64,000 bases of DNA from Planctomycetota bacterium (GCA_029259915.1 JAJDED010000028.1:87503-151502), one strand, 5' to 3'. Counted from the first letter of the stretch, positions 46,256-55,557 are shown. The notes: a model not told the origin generated them from the letters alone. Translations and numbers: made by a program.

Positions 46256-46698
46256 GCCGAGTCCCTCAAAGTCATAGGAACTTGGTCGACCATGGACAAC
46301 GTGCGGAAAGGTTTGCGTCTTGCTTGCTCTACGGAATCGACAATGGCTTGGATAAGTGTTTTGCCAGCGGAAGTAAGTTGCCAGACTTGGCGCCGCCGAT
46401 CGTCCAGCGCAGGACAGCCGATAAGATAACCTTGGGCCCTCTGGCGTTCGACCAGCACGCTCACTTGCGCTGGCGAGCAACCCAAAGATGCCGACAGGCT
46501 TGTTTGGTCCAACCCACGAACAGGCCCTTCGGGCGAATCTCCCTGAGGTTCGGCATTCAACCTCCAGAGCAAGCGAAATTCTGGCTCCTTCAAGTCGAAA
46601 TCCTTCGCCAACAACGACAGCTCACGAGCAGCCTCCCGCCCGGAGGTCACCTGCCGGCAAAGATGATCCAAATGTTGAGTCGCGCGATCAGCAGACAT
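46252..46698 (-). CDS. MarR-family transcriptional regulator
   Basis: A 148-residue protein. The winged-helix core includes LDQTSLSASLGCSPAQVSVLVERQRAQGYL and DDRRRQVWQLTSAGKTL, with the wing. The ATG at 46698 starts MSADRATQHLDHL. Its stop overlaps the TolC start (ATGA). It likely controls the TolC gene and itself. Ligand unknown. Confidence 0.8.
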   Translation of the reverse strand: MSADRATQHLDHLCRQVTSGREAARELSLLAKDFDLKEPEFRLLWRLNAEPQGDSPEGPVRGLDQTSLSASLGCSPAQVSVLVERQRAQGYLIGCPALDDRRRQVWQLTSAGKTLIQAIVDSVEQARRKPFRTLSMVDQVPMTLRDSA

Positions 46699-46722
46699 GC
46701 GATGAAAAGGTCCTTCAAGTGC

Positions 46723-46770
46723 TGCCCCGCGAAACCGCAAGCGACTATCCGCTTGCGGCTTAGCGGGGCA
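46723..46770. repeat. CCGCTTGCGG element with nested arms, family C copy 2
   Basis: Outer arms TGCCCCGC (46723-46730) and GCGGGGCA (46763-46770), with inner arms CCGCAAGCG and CGCTTGCGG (46735-46743, 46750-46758). The core CCGCTTGCGGCTTAGCGG (46749-46766) recurs at 36449 and 51699. It lies upstream of marR, in the gap with pyrF. Confidence 0.7.
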
Positions 46771-46952
46771 AAAAATCGCTTCACACTTGAATCATTCGGA
46801 AAAGAACTGTTCAGGCTTGAACGATTTGCAGCAGAGGCATGAAATCGAGTGCGCTAGCACTTGCCTAAATACCCCCTGACAGCAGATATTATTGGCATCA
46901 AATACCCCCCCTACCCTTCCCGGGAGAGTGTCTCGAACAGACGCTAGCAACC

Positions 46953-47882
46953 TTGAAACACTTTGGCGACGAACTCGCAAATGCCATCCAGCGCACCGCG
47001 GCACCCGTCGTGGTGGGGCTCGATCCTCGTGTCAATCAGCTTCCCGCCGGATTACAACCAGCGGATCCACAGAACTACGCGCAGCAAGCCCAAGCATACG
47101 GCCAATTCTGTCAGGCGGTCATCGATGTGGTTGCACCGTTGGTCCCAGCCGTAAAGCCGCAGGTCGCGTTTTTCGAAGAGTGTGGTCCTGCGGGAATGAC
47201 GGTGTTGGCCGAAGTGATTGCCTATGCGCAACAGCAGGGATTGCTCGTGATCCTCGATGGCAAACGCAACGACATCGGTTCAACCGCCGAAGCGTACGCT
47301 CGCGGCATTTTGGGACGCGAAGATCAAAGCGCCTGGGGAGCCGACGCGGTTACCGTGAGTCCCTATCTTGGCGCTGACAGTCTTCAACCGTTTATTCAGG
47401 TTGCTGCGGATCGAGGCGCAGGCTTGTTTGTCTTGGTAAAAACGTCCAACCCAGGCAGTGGGATGTTGCAAGATCAATTGGTGAATGGTGAACCCTTATA
47501 TCGCCGTGTAGCGGCATTCGTGGAAGACCAATCTGAGCAAACCCGTGGCCAGCGGGGTTATGGCATCGTGGGAGCGGTGGTTGGAGCAACTTATCCTCAG
47601 CAGATCGCCGAGTTGCGCACCACCATGCCGCAAACCTGGTTCTTGGTCCCCGGTTTCGGCAGTCAAGGCGGGTCGGCCCAAGATGTCGCCCCGGCATTCG
47701 ATAGTCGAGGATTGGGTGCAATCGTCAACAATTCACGCGGCATCATCTTCGCACATCGAAAAGAAGAATATCACGATCGTTTCGGAGATGCCCGTTGGCA
47801 AGAGGCTGTCGAAGCAGCCACACGGGAAATGATTGCCCAACTACGCGCAGAAACACCCGCAGGACGTTTGACGGATAAGTAA
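46953..47882 (+). CDS. pyrF: Orotidine 5'-phosphate decarboxylase (long type)
   Basis: A 309-residue protein. The TIM-barrel core has VVGLDPR, KPQVAFFEECGPAG and the catalytic ILDGKRNDIGSTAEAYA segment. The length and motif fit the longer PyrF subtype. It converts OMP to UMP in pyrimidine synthesis. The start is a TTG at 46953, with no upstream ATG in frame that would fit. No other pyr genes are nearby. Confidence 0.93.
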   Translation: MKHFGDELANAIQRTAAPVVVGLDPRVNQLPAGLQPADPQNYAQQAQAYGQFCQAVIDVVAPLVPAVKPQVAFFEECGPAGMTVLAEVIAYAQQQGLLVILDGKRNDIGSTAEAYARGILGREDQSAWGADAVTVSPYLGADSLQPFIQVAADRGAGLFVLVKTSNPGSGMLQDQLVNGEPLYRRVAAFVEDQSEQTRGQRGYGIVGAVVGATYPQQIAELRTTMPQTWFLVPGFGSQGGSAQDVAPAFDSRGLGAIVNNSRGIIFAHRKEEYHDRFGDARWQEAVEAATREMIAQLRAETPAGRLTDK

Positions 47883-47910
47883 CCGCACTGTCATTCCGAA
47901 CACCTTCAAG

Positions 47911-48462
47911 CTAATTCAACCCTGGATCTTTGGGAATTTGCTCAGGGCGAAGGTTCGGCGCCAATATTTTCAGTCCAATGCGGCTGGTGACTTGCTGCCA
48001 TAAGGTTTCGTGATCGGAAAACACGTCTTCCACGGTTGCCGACGTCGTCAGCCAACCGCCCAGCTCCAACTCGCCTTCTAGTTGCCCAGCACCCCAACCC
48101 GAATTTCCGCTGTAAAGTCGGAACTCCGCTTGGTCCTGGCGAAATAACTTTTCGAAAGCATCTGCTTGAGCTGTCACATACAGGCCAGGCAAGATTTGTT
48201 CGTCTGCCAACGATTCGACTGTATGCAGTGCCATCAAAGGCCCCGGCACCGGACCGCCCACGAAAACCATTTCTTGACAATTGCAAGGATCTTTTTCCAG
48301 CATCCGCCAAACTTCGTCGACCGTCTTGTCCCCTGGGCGGTTGAGCACCAAACCAAAAGTTCCTTGCGACTCGTGCTGAATTAGCAAAACGACCGTTTGT
48401 GCGAAATTCGGATCGCGCAACTGTGGAGAAGCCACCAGAATTTTTCCAGAAAGAACATCCAT
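47911..48462 (-). CDS. YqgE/AlgH family protein
   Basis: A 183-residue protein. The N-terminal segment GKILVASPQLRDPNFAQTVVLLIQHESQGTFGLVLNRP and the middle VFVGGPVPGPLMALH are family hallmarks. Family members are linked to envelope and alginate regulation in some bacteria; function is not established. It starts divergently from dtd, 120 bases apart. Confidence 0.9.
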   Translation of the reverse strand: MDVLSGKILVASPQLRDPNFAQTVVLLIQHESQGTFGLVLNRPGDKTVDEVWRMLEKDPCNCQEMVFVGGPVPGPLMALHTVESLADEQILPGLYVTAQADAFEKLFRQDQAEFRLYSGNSGWGAGQLEGELELGGWLTTSATVEDVFSDHETLWQQVTSRIGLKILAPNLRPEQIPKDPGLN

Positions 48463-48582
48463 AAGTGCAAAACCACCGTTTCACCACACCAGTCAACATG
48501 TGGTAGTATGTCGTGTGAAATCAATAATAACAACACCATGGACTATTGGCAGTTTTCAATTTTTGATAGTCAGGAATCGGTC

Positions 48583-49041
48583 GTGCGAGCATGCATCCAA
48601 CGAGTTAGTCGAGCGCAAGTTGTCGTCGAGAACGAATCTGTCGGCGAAATTGCTATGGGGTTGCTCGTACTACTGGGCATCGGAAAGGACGATACCGAGG
48701 ACGACTTGGTATGGCTGGCCAACAAAATTACGAACTTGCGAATTTTTGAAGACGATCAGGGAAAGATGAACCGCTCACTCTCGGAGGTCGGCGGAGCGAT
48801 GCTCGTGGTCAGCCAGTTCACGCTCTATGGCGATTGTCGCAAGGGGCGCCGACCAAGCTTCGTGACCGCAGCGCCCCCTGAGCAAGCCGAGCAAATGGTC
48901 GAACGTTTCGTGCAGCTTATTCAAGAACAAGAAATAACCGTTTCCACGGGCCGCTTTCAGGCCCAGATGCAAGTGGAACTTACCAACAACGGCCCGGTAA
49001 CGCTGTGGATCGATTCGGAAGAGCGAGGCCGACCCAAATAG
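48583..49041 (+). CDS. dtd: D-aminoacyl-tRNA deacylase
   Basis: A 152-residue protein of normal DTD length. Family motifs MLVVSQFTLYGD and NNGPVTLWID are present, along with RACIQRVSRAQVVVENESVGEI at the start. It hydrolyses D-aminoacyl-tRNAs for recycling. I chose the GTG at 48583, preceded by AGGAATC, since no ATG matches the family start. Its stop lies nine bases from the VKOR gene stop. Confidence 0.92.
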   Translation: MRACIQRVSRAQVVVENESVGEIAMGLLVLLGIGKDDTEDDLVWLANKITNLRIFEDDQGKMNRSLSEVGGAMLVVSQFTLYGDCRKGRRPSFVTAAPPEQAEQMVERFVQLIQEQEITVSTGRFQAQMQVELTNNGPVTLWIDSEERGRPK

Positions 49042-49050
49042 GGCTCGCGT

Positions 49051-50478
49051 TTATTGTGCCGAACTTGGTAATGGCTGGAGGCCTAATTTTGTCTCTAAGA
49101 ATTCAAACAATTCTGCTTCGCTTTGCGGAACGCCGCGAATCATGCCCTTTTCCGTCAACAATAGAGGCAAACCAGTCTTTAATTTTACGTGGGCAGCACA
49201 GTTCTTACGAACTCTGACAAAAGCTTCGTTTTTGAGTTCTTCGTCGATCAACACGGCTTCACCTGCTAAGCGCATGGCTTGCTCGCGCGCATCAAAAATC
49301 GATGGAGCCTTTTCCTTCTCTAGCAAATAATCATGGAATTCCGCAAAATGCTCGGGAGCCAGCTTCCACACACTATATCCGAGCCTGGCATAGTCGCATG
49401 CGTGGAGATGCACCACTTGGTCACGCTTCACCGATGAATTGCACTTTTTGCTCAGTGGAACATACAGCACGACAATAGCCAACTGATCTCCGTAACGTTC
49501 CAATGAAGCATGTAAATAAGGATGTAACCTACGACAATGCCGACACGTGTAATCGAGCATTTCAACCAGGACATGCTCGGCATCCGGATTGCCTAGCACT
49601 ATTGATTCGCTGAGATCGATCGCCTGAGGAAGACCTCCTATAGAAATCATTCGCGATGATCGTGTTTGCTGCTCCGGTGAATCATCCTCCTCCTCGAATT
49701 CCTCCTCGAAAAGCTCCTCCCCATTTTCGCCCTCGGAGGGTTCCGAAATAGGGGTAAACGAGAGTTCTTCCGGTTCATCCTCTTGCGAGGTGTCTGGTTC
49801 GGCAAGTTCGACGTCAAATTCGTCTGACGTTTCTTCCTCAACCGACGGTACTGCAATGACTTCAAGAACCATGGTTTCAGGCTTCACCAGCAGTTGACCT
49901 GCCATGAGTATGCCCAAGCAAACTGCCGCTATGACGCTTGCCACCAAAGGACGAAAACCGAGCAACCGTGGGGACTCGTCAACTGGCACGGCAACTGTTT
50001 CGGGGCCGCCAAAAAAGGCGCTCATCGGTTCGTCTTCGACTTCCTCCGTCACACTGCGCAACAGAAGTAGTGTGCAAACACAGACCGAGATTCCGCATGT
50101 ATGCACTATCATGCAGTAAAAGCAGAAACTGTGGATCACCAGTGCCTGCAAACCGATGAACCACATTGCAGCACCAGCCGCAAGCAGCGAACAAGTAAAC
50201 AGAACTGTCCAGGCCAGGCCGTTGGCATATTTTGCAACGGGCCCAAGGCTCGCTAGAATGACGACGTACGTGAACAACCCAAACAGACTCACCGGCATTC
50301 CCAGCCACTTCGACCAGACACTAGAAAGCACCGTATCGCAGTCGATCAATCCCTCGCCTGTGCAACCCGCAAGTGGACTTGAGTTCCAGGTACTCCAGCT
50401 CAGATAACCAGACAGTCCAAGAGCGACTACCGATAAGGCAGCGATCAAAGCAATAAGCAATTTAGCGGGGCCAGACAT
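49051..50478 (-). CDS. VKOR-DsbA fusion disulfide oxidoreductase
   Basis: A 475-residue protein. The N-terminal ~145 residues form the VKOR domain: loop Cys39 and Cys47, Ser-containing loop near residue 52, and active-site CFYC at 119-122, across about five transmembrane segments. An acidic linker (residues ~220-280) separates it from a C-terminal DsbA/thioredoxin domain with CRHC and a HLHACD segment. It would form disulfides in exported proteins using quinone. It is convergent with dtd. Confidence 0.9.
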   Translation of the reverse strand: MSGPAKLLIALIAALSVVALGLSGYLSWSTWNSSPLAGCTGEGLIDCDTVLSSVWSKWLGMPVSLFGLFTYVVILASLGPVAKYANGLAWTVLFTCSLLAAGAAMWFIGLQALVIHSFCFYCMIVHTCGISVCVCTLLLLRSVTEEVEDEPMSAFFGGPETVAVPVDESPRLLGFRPLVASVIAAVCLGILMAGQLLVKPETMVLEVIAVPSVEEETSDEFDVELAEPDTSQEDEPEELSFTPISEPSEGENGEELFEEEFEEEDDSPEQQTRSSRMISIGGLPQAIDLSESIVLGNPDAEHVLVEMLDYTCRHCRRLHPYLHASLERYGDQLAIVVLYVPLSKKCNSSVKRDQVVHLHACDYARLGYSVWKLAPEHFAEFHDYLLEKEKAPSIFDAREQAMRLAGEAVLIDEELKNEAFVRVRKNCAAHVKLKTGLPLLLTEKGMIRGVPQSEAELFEFLETKLGLQPLPSSAQ

Positions 50479-50593
50479 AGTCGATGCATGCGTGTTCTTG
50501 CAGAAATAATGACTTCCGCCGATTGGACGGCAGATGCAACTTACCTCTATTCTAGCATTCTCAGAAGCAAGTGCAGCCCCGACAGGTTCGACT

Positions 50594-50776
50594 ATGCAAG
50601 ATGAAGCAAGCTATCTCTGCGGCAGTTGTGGCGAGTCGATTTGTGTGCCGATCGACCTTTCTGCAGGCTCTCGTCAAATCTACGTCGAAGATTGCCCTGT
50701 CTGCTGTCGGGCCAACGTAATTCACCTGGAAATTGATGCCCAAGGGGGCGTCTCTGCAACCAGCGAACTGGAATAG
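50594..50776 (+). CDS. CPxCG-motif small cysteine-rich protein
   Basis: A 60-residue protein. The CGSCG and CPVCC motifs make a CxxC...CxxC zinc ribbon. The family is known as CPXCG-containing cysteine-rich proteins; the second motif here ends in Cys-Arg instead of Gly. The ATG at 50594 starts MQDEASYLCGSCGE. The longer frame is not conserved. Function unknown; it is a likely small zinc-binding protein. Confidence 0.75.
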   Translation: MQDEASYLCGSCGESICVPIDLSAGSRQIYVEDCPVCCRANVIHLEIDAQGGVSATSELE

Positions 50777-50885
50777 GACACCTTGTTTTCAAGCAGCTGG
50801 GAATGCGGCAAGCTAAAATAGATAGGTGACCGATTTCCTACTTTTTTAGGCGATCCGATACTCACCCTTGCACCAGGATTTCACG

Positions 50886-51689
50886 ATGAAGCAACCACTG
50901 ATAGTTCCAGACGGCTCGAAAGTCCAGCTAGCCGATTTCGACGCCCGGCATGTTGAGGGAGATTGGAACAAAAAATCAGCGCTCAAGCAGATCGAGAGCA
51001 ACACGGACTTAACACGTGATTTGGCCTACCGGTTGTATGCGGAAAATCGTCGCGCAGTGCTACTCGTTTTGCAGGGTATGGACACTGCGGGCAAGGATGG
51101 CACGATTCGCACGGTCATGACCGGCATCAACCCGCAAAGCTGCCAAATCGTGCCGTTCAAACAACCGAGCCATGAAGAGCTTGACCACGACTTTCTCTGG
51201 CGCATCCACAAAGAAGTTCCTCGCCGAGGAAACATCGGCATCTTCAATCGCTCGCACTACGAAGACGTTCTCGTGGTCCGCGTACACAATCTGGTCCCCG
51301 AATCGCAGTGGCGCAAACGATACCAACAGATCAACGATTTTGAATCGCTATTGGTCGAAGGCCACATTACGATCCTCAAGTGTTTTCTGCATATCAGCAA
51401 GGAAGAACAGCGAGAACGACTTCAAGCACGACTAGACAATCCACAGAAACGATGGAAATTCAGCCGCGGCGACCTCAGCGAGCGCAAACGGTGGGGCGAT
51501 TATCAGCAGGCGTACGAAGAAGCGCTCACCCGTTGCAACACTGCGCATGCTCCCTGGCACATCATCCCCTCCGATCGCAAATGGTACCGCAATCTCGTGG
51601 TCAGCCAGATTCTACGCGACACACTGGAAGAAATGGCCCCCGAGTTTCCCCCCTGCGAACCTGACTTGGGCGACATCGTGGTCAAATGA
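50886..51689 (+). CDS. Polyphosphate kinase 2 family protein
   Basis: A 267-residue PPK2. Walker A reads GMDTAGKDGTIRTVM, Walker B NRSHYEDVLVVRVHN, and the lid RWKFSRGDLSERKRW. It transfers phosphate between polyphosphate and nucleotides (AMP or ADP to ADP or ATP); the class is not certain, though the sequence fits class III. The ATG at 50886 starts MKQPLIVPDG. It is convergent with mcsB. Confidence 0.9.
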   Translation: MKQPLIVPDGSKVQLADFDARHVEGDWNKKSALKQIESNTDLTRDLAYRLYAENRRAVLLVLQGMDTAGKDGTIRTVMTGINPQSCQIVPFKQPSHEELDHDFLWRIHKEVPRRGNIGIFNRSHYEDVLVVRVHNLVPESQWRKRYQQINDFESLLVEGHITILKCFLHISKEEQRERLQARLDNPQKRWKFSRGDLSERKRWGDYQQAYEEALTRCNTAHAPWHIIPSDRKWYRNLVVSQILRDTLEEMAPEFPPCEPDLGDIVVK

Positions 51690-51698
51690 AGCAGCCAG

Positions 51699-51752
51699 CC
51701 GCTTGCGGCTTAGCGGAGCAAACCTAAAAGTTCAAAGGATTTGCTCCACTAA
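51699..51752. terminator. Inverted repeat between convergent genes, with family C copy 3
   Basis: The core CCGCTTGCGGCTTAGCGG (51699-51716) overlaps TTAGCGGAGCAAA (51710-51722), which pairs with TTTGCTCCACTAA (51740-51752) at 12 of 13 bases. It spans the ppk2-mcsB gap and reaches the mcsB stop codon. A shared terminator is likely. Confidence 0.7.
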
Positions 51753-52837
51753 TTCTGATTGGGATCGCCCGTGTTGTCCGCGTTGAGATGTCGTCGCAGG
51801 TAGGTTGCGCGTTCGATGTTGCGGTCCGACGTATCGAGCTCCATCCCCGACATTTTCTGCAGATGCGCCGGCTGGGTGTGGATAAACAATTTGTTGACGG
51901 TCGGGATTTCCAGTTCCCCGATCAAGCCCAGATTGATTCCCATCCGCACGCTAGATAACAGATGCATTGTTTCTTCGGAGGTGATGGTCTGCGCCGTGCG
52001 GAGAATTCCGAACGCACGGCTCACACGATCATGCAAGGTTTCGTGACTTTCGCGGATCAAGAACTCGCGAGCTTGACGTTCGTAGTCGATCAACATCGGG
52101 ACCACATCGCCCACTTTTTTAGTAAGTTCTTCCTCGGTTTGCCCCAAAGTCACTTGGTTGCTGATTTGGTAAAAATCGCCGGTCGCTTGCGAACCTTCGC
52201 CGTACAAGCCCCGCACTGCCAGATTGATTTTCTGAAGGCTCTTAAATACCTTCTCGATTTGCCGGGTAATCACCAGCGCCGGCAGGTGAAGCATCACGCT
52301 CACACGCACCCCCGTGCCGACGTTCGTTGGACAGGCAGTCAGGTACCCCAAGCGGTCGCTATAGGCGTAGGTCACCTGTTCCTCGATCAGATCGTCAATC
52401 TCGTTGATTTGCTGCCAAGCGGTGTCGAGATTCAATCCACTTTGCATCACCTGGATGCGTAAATGATCTTCCTCGTTGATCATCACGCTAAACCGCTCGG
52501 TATGGTCGATTACGACTGCCCGAGCACCGAGGCTCTCGGCATGCTCTCGACTGATGAGTTGCCGCTCGACCAAAAACATCCGATCGACTTCTTCAAGATC
52601 GCCCACCTTGATATAGAGCGTGTCCGGCGAAACCCGACCTGTGCTTTGCAATTCGGTAATGCGTCCGTGCAAGATTTTTTCGATTTCCGCGCGGTCCGAC
52701 TCCGTCGATCTGGAAATGAAAGGGAAATCGGCCAAATTCCGCGCCAGACGTATCCGACTGCTGATGACGATATCGGACTCAGGACCGGAGCCCTTCAGCC
52801 ATTCGCCGCTCGTGTTGGCTAAATCATCAAGGTGCAT
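51749..52837 (-). CDS. mcsB: Protein arginine kinase McsB
   Basis: A 362-residue phosphagen-kinase-fold protein. The N-terminal segment SSRIRLARNLADFPF and the middle CPTNVGTGVRVSVMLHLPAL are diagnostic. It phosphorylates arginines on proteins, which in Firmicutes marks them for ClpCP. The ATG at 52837 starts MHLDDLAN. Together with mcsA upstream it forms a two-gene set; neither ctsR nor clpC is seen in the window. Confidence 0.93.
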   Translation of the reverse strand: MHLDDLANTSGEWLKGSGPESDIVISSRIRLARNLADFPFISRSTESDRAEIEKILHGRITELQSTGRVSPDTLYIKVGDLEEVDRMFLVERQLISREHAESLGARAVVIDHTERFSVMINEEDHLRIQVMQSGLNLDTAWQQINEIDDLIEEQVTYAYSDRLGYLTACPTNVGTGVRVSVMLHLPALVITRQIEKVFKSLQKINLAVRGLYGEGSQATGDFYQISNQVTLGQTEEELTKKVGDVVPMLIDYERQAREFLIRESHETLHDRVSRAFGILRTAQTITSEETMHLLSSVRMGINLGLIGELEIPTVNKLFIHTQPAHLQKMSGMELDTSDRNIERATYLRRHLNADNTGDPNQN

Positions 52838-52915
52838 ATTCAAGCGCCGTCACGGTCTACCCGCTAAAAAAGTTTGAACTCTAAAAGTGCTTATCAGAAA
52901 ATCAACAAACGCGAG

Positions 52916-53461
52916 TTACGATTCTGGGTCCTTTTCTTCCATGGACTCGGAGGACAAATTTCGGCCTTCGATTCCGCGAATCTGATCGCGTAGCTCCGAA
53001 GCCTTTTCGTAATTTTCCGAACTAACCGCGTCTTTCATTTCGCGCCGCAGACGAATCAATTGGGTCTGCTGATCGGCCCCCTGCGGACAGCGCTTGGGAA
53101 CTTTGCCAATGTGATGGGTCTGGTCATGGATATTCATCAGAAGTGGCTCTAACTGTTCGGCGAAGTAAACATAGTCGTGCGGGCAACCCAGGCGTCCATG
53201 TTTGCGAAATTCAAGATAAGTGATTCCACAAACAGGACAGGCTCGTTGGTCGAGTCGTGCCAACTGGTCGGCTGTTTCCCCCACCGCCAAGTGTTGTGCC
53301 AAGAGCCCTGCCATCGCCGGCAACACTTGCGCGGCTTCCTCTTGGCTGGGACTCAAAAATGATTGGGCGCAATGTTCGCACAAATGCAGTTCACTCGGTT
53401 TACCATCCACCAAATCGGTGATGTGAAAAGTCGCCTGACGATCGCACTTTTGGCATTTCAT
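52916..53461 (-). CDS. mcsA: McsA-like zinc-ribbon and UvrB/UvrC motif protein
   Basis: A 181-residue protein. The N-terminus has CxxC pairs (MKCQKCDRQATFHI, HLCEHCAQ), and another in ACPVCGITYLEF. The C-terminal QLIRLRREMKDAVSSENYEKASELRDQI is a UVR motif. McsA activates McsB in the same system. It precedes mcsB with a 78-base gap, so one operon is likely. Confidence 0.9.
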   Translation of the reverse strand: MKCQKCDRQATFHITDLVDGKPSELHLCEHCAQSFLSPSQEEAAQVLPAMAGLLAQHLAVGETADQLARLDQRACPVCGITYLEFRKHGRLGCPHDYVYFAEQLEPLLMNIHDQTHHIGKVPKRCPQGADQQTQLIRLRREMKDAVSSENYEKASELRDQIRGIEGRNLSSESMEEKDPES

Positions 53462-53809
53462 GGAATCAACAATTATTGAAAAGTTTTGCGAACCCTAACC
53501 AACCCGGAATGTGTCCGCAGGAAGACCACCAACCACGACACATCCAAACAACGAGGGAAAACTCGGGCCAGCGCGACTCGAAAAAGCAAGCTTTGCCACG
53601 CAACCCAACTACGGGGATTCTAGCTGGGGGAAGTTAGGTGTCAAGGTAAGTCGGATGGCGAGCCAGCACCGTAATTTGCTTTAAGATGGATACGAAGCAA
53701 TCCCACGTGCAACGGACGTTGTTTCTCGCTCTATCGAGTGATAAGCTGACAGCTTGTATTAAACAGTCTCATCATTCAACGACATGACTTTCCTCGCTCA
53801 CCAAGACCA
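53462..53809. other. Divergent intergenic region between mcsA and trpE
   Basis: A 348-base gap. It should hold promoters for mcsA (left) and trpE (right). The small palindrome AAGCTGACAGCTT occurs at about 53743-53755. I looked for a tryptophan-rich leader peptide and found none. No gene is supported. Confidence 0.4.
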
Positions 53810-55345
53810 ATGGCCTACGCACCACAGTTTGAACGATTTTCCGAAGTGGCCGCCGACGTGGATTATGTCCCTGTCTATCGGCAATTGCTCAGCGACGCGA
53901 TCACGCCCGTGCAAGCGTTCAGAAATCTTGACGACTCCACGGCTGCTTGTCTGTTTGAAAGCGTGATCGGCGGAGAAAAAGTTGGCAGATACAGTTTTTT
54001 GGCCAGCAATCCTTTTCTGCAAATCGAGGCAAAAGGAACCCGGTTAAAAATTTCGCGGCTTGTGCCGGACAAGGCCAAGCAGTCTTCAACCTGGGCCACC
54101 GAGGAGTTCGAAAGCGCAAACCCGCTCGAGAATCTGCGCGAGCAGGTACAAACGATGAAGGTCGCTCACCTCGAGGAACTTCCGCCCTTTATCGGCGGAG
54201 CCGTTGGTTACGCCGGCTACGACACCGTGCGGTACGTCGAGCGGCTTCCCAATGCACCGCACGACGACCGCAAACTTCCCGATTTGTGGTTTGCCCTCTA
54301 CGATCACATGGTCGTATTCGACCACGTACAAAAAACGGTGATCGTCCTCGCACTAGCGGATGTACGCGATAAAAATCCCCAGGCGATTCGCGCTGCTTAC
54401 GATCAAGCTGCGCAACGGGTCGATACGTTGGTCGATCAACTCGGACAATCCGAAGTCATGTCGCTTCTCGATGATGTCGACACGGGCGGTGAATTGAGCC
54501 TGAAATACGAATCCAATTTGTCGCAGCCAGAATTTGAAGCGGCGGTGCGCAAATGCGTCGAATACATCCGCGCGGGAGACATTTTTCAGGTCGTGATTAG
54601 CCAGCGGCTGCAAACCCCTTTGGAAGTTCCCGCCTTTGAGCTTTATCGAACACTGCGCGTGGTGAATCCCAGCCCGTTCATGTTTTATCTGCGTACGCCG
54701 CAAACCACGTTGGTCGGCAGTTCGCCGGAAATCATGGTTCGCGTCGTCGACGGGCGCGTCACGGTGCGACCCTTGGCGGGCACCCGGCGACGCGGAAACA
54801 CCGAGAACGAAGATCGCCAGCTCGCTGAGGAATTGCTCGCCGACCCCAAAGAGCGAGCCGAACACGTGATGTTGGTTGATCTGGGTCGAAACGATGTGGG
54901 CCGTGTCGCTCAATACGGTTCGGTAGAAATTTCCGATGTCATGGTCATCGAACGTTACAGCCACGTGATGCACATCACCTCAAACGTGTGCGGCCAATTG
55001 CAAGAAGGCTGCGACGCTTTCGATGCCTTGGCTGCTTGCCTGCCCGCAGGTACGGTTTCGGGAGCCCCCAAGGTCAGGGCGATGGAAATCATCGACGAAC
55101 TGGAACCTAATCGCCGCGGTCCGTATGCGGGGGCCGTGGGGTACATCGACTTTGCAGGAAACATGGATACCTGCATTGCCCTGCGAACTGTGGTGGTTCA
55201 AAACGGCATCGCATACGTCCAGGCGGGAGCAGGCATCGTTGCCGACAGTGTGCCCGAGAACGAATTTCAGGAAACGCTCAGCAAAGCGCGCGGGCTGCTC
55301 AAAGCAATTGAAATCACACAGCAACGAGCCTCGACTAATAAATAG
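53810..55345 (+). CDS. trpE: Anthranilate synthase component I
   Basis: A 511-residue protein. The C-terminal chorismate domain has LAGTRRRGNTENEDRQLAEELL, LVDLGRNDVGRVA, YSHVMHITSNV, LPAGTVSGAPKVRAM and PYAGAVGYIDFAGNMDTCIALRT. The N-terminal region has LFESVIGGEKVGRYSF, near the feedback-binding site. It makes anthranilate from chorismate and ammonia. No trpG is next to it. Family A element sits directly after its stop. Confidence 0.95.
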   Translation: MAYAPQFERFSEVAADVDYVPVYRQLLSDAITPVQAFRNLDDSTAACLFESVIGGEKVGRYSFLASNPFLQIEAKGTRLKISRLVPDKAKQSSTWATEEFESANPLENLREQVQTMKVAHLEELPPFIGGAVGYAGYDTVRYVERLPNAPHDDRKLPDLWFALYDHMVVFDHVQKTVIVLALADVRDKNPQAIRAAYDQAAQRVDTLVDQLGQSEVMSLLDDVDTGGELSLKYESNLSQPEFEAAVRKCVEYIRAGDIFQVVISQRLQTPLEVPAFELYRTLRVVNPSPFMFYLRTPQTTLVGSSPEIMVRVVDGRVTVRPLAGTRRRGNTENEDRQLAEELLADPKERAEHVMLVDLGRNDVGRVAQYGSVEISDVMVIERYSHVMHITSNVCGQLQEGCDAFDALAACLPAGTVSGAPKVRAMEIIDELEPNRRGPYAGAVGYIDFAGNMDTCIALRTVVVQNGIAYVQAGAGIVADSVPENEFQETLSKARGLLKAIEITQQRASTNK

Positions 55346-55362
55346 CAGCCGCTAGCTAATTT

Positions 55363-55415
55363 AATAGCCGCAGGCGGGAGCCTGCGGTCCCACCCGGCTT
55401 CCGTCGGGGGCTAGG
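55363..55415. repeat. TAGCCGC...GGCTAGGA element, family A copy 2
   Basis: Intergenic copy after the trpE stop, starting ATAGCCGCAGGCGG and ending CGGGGGCTAGGA. It matches 10975-11031 and 60442-60493. It has the same internal CCGGCTTCCG...CGG inverted part. Confidence 0.75.
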
Positions 55416-55557
55416 ATGCCACACGCTATACAGGCATATTCTAAACGCATTTGCCCTCAGCCCCGACTTCGGGGTATAATCCCGCAAACCCGCCTGATAC
55501 GAGTGCTCGCCCCCCGCGAGACCCCGCCAAATTTATCATCTCGAAAGGATTTTTGTG

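Noticed and set aside
46723..46770. Hairpin upstream of marR as a terminator
   Set aside because: It is followed by A-runs on the + strand and preceded by T-runs on the minus strand, so the T-tract is on the wrong side for either direction.
53462..53809. Tryptophan attenuator leader before trpE
   Set aside because: No short open frame with tandem Trp codons and no paired terminator/antiterminator was seen.
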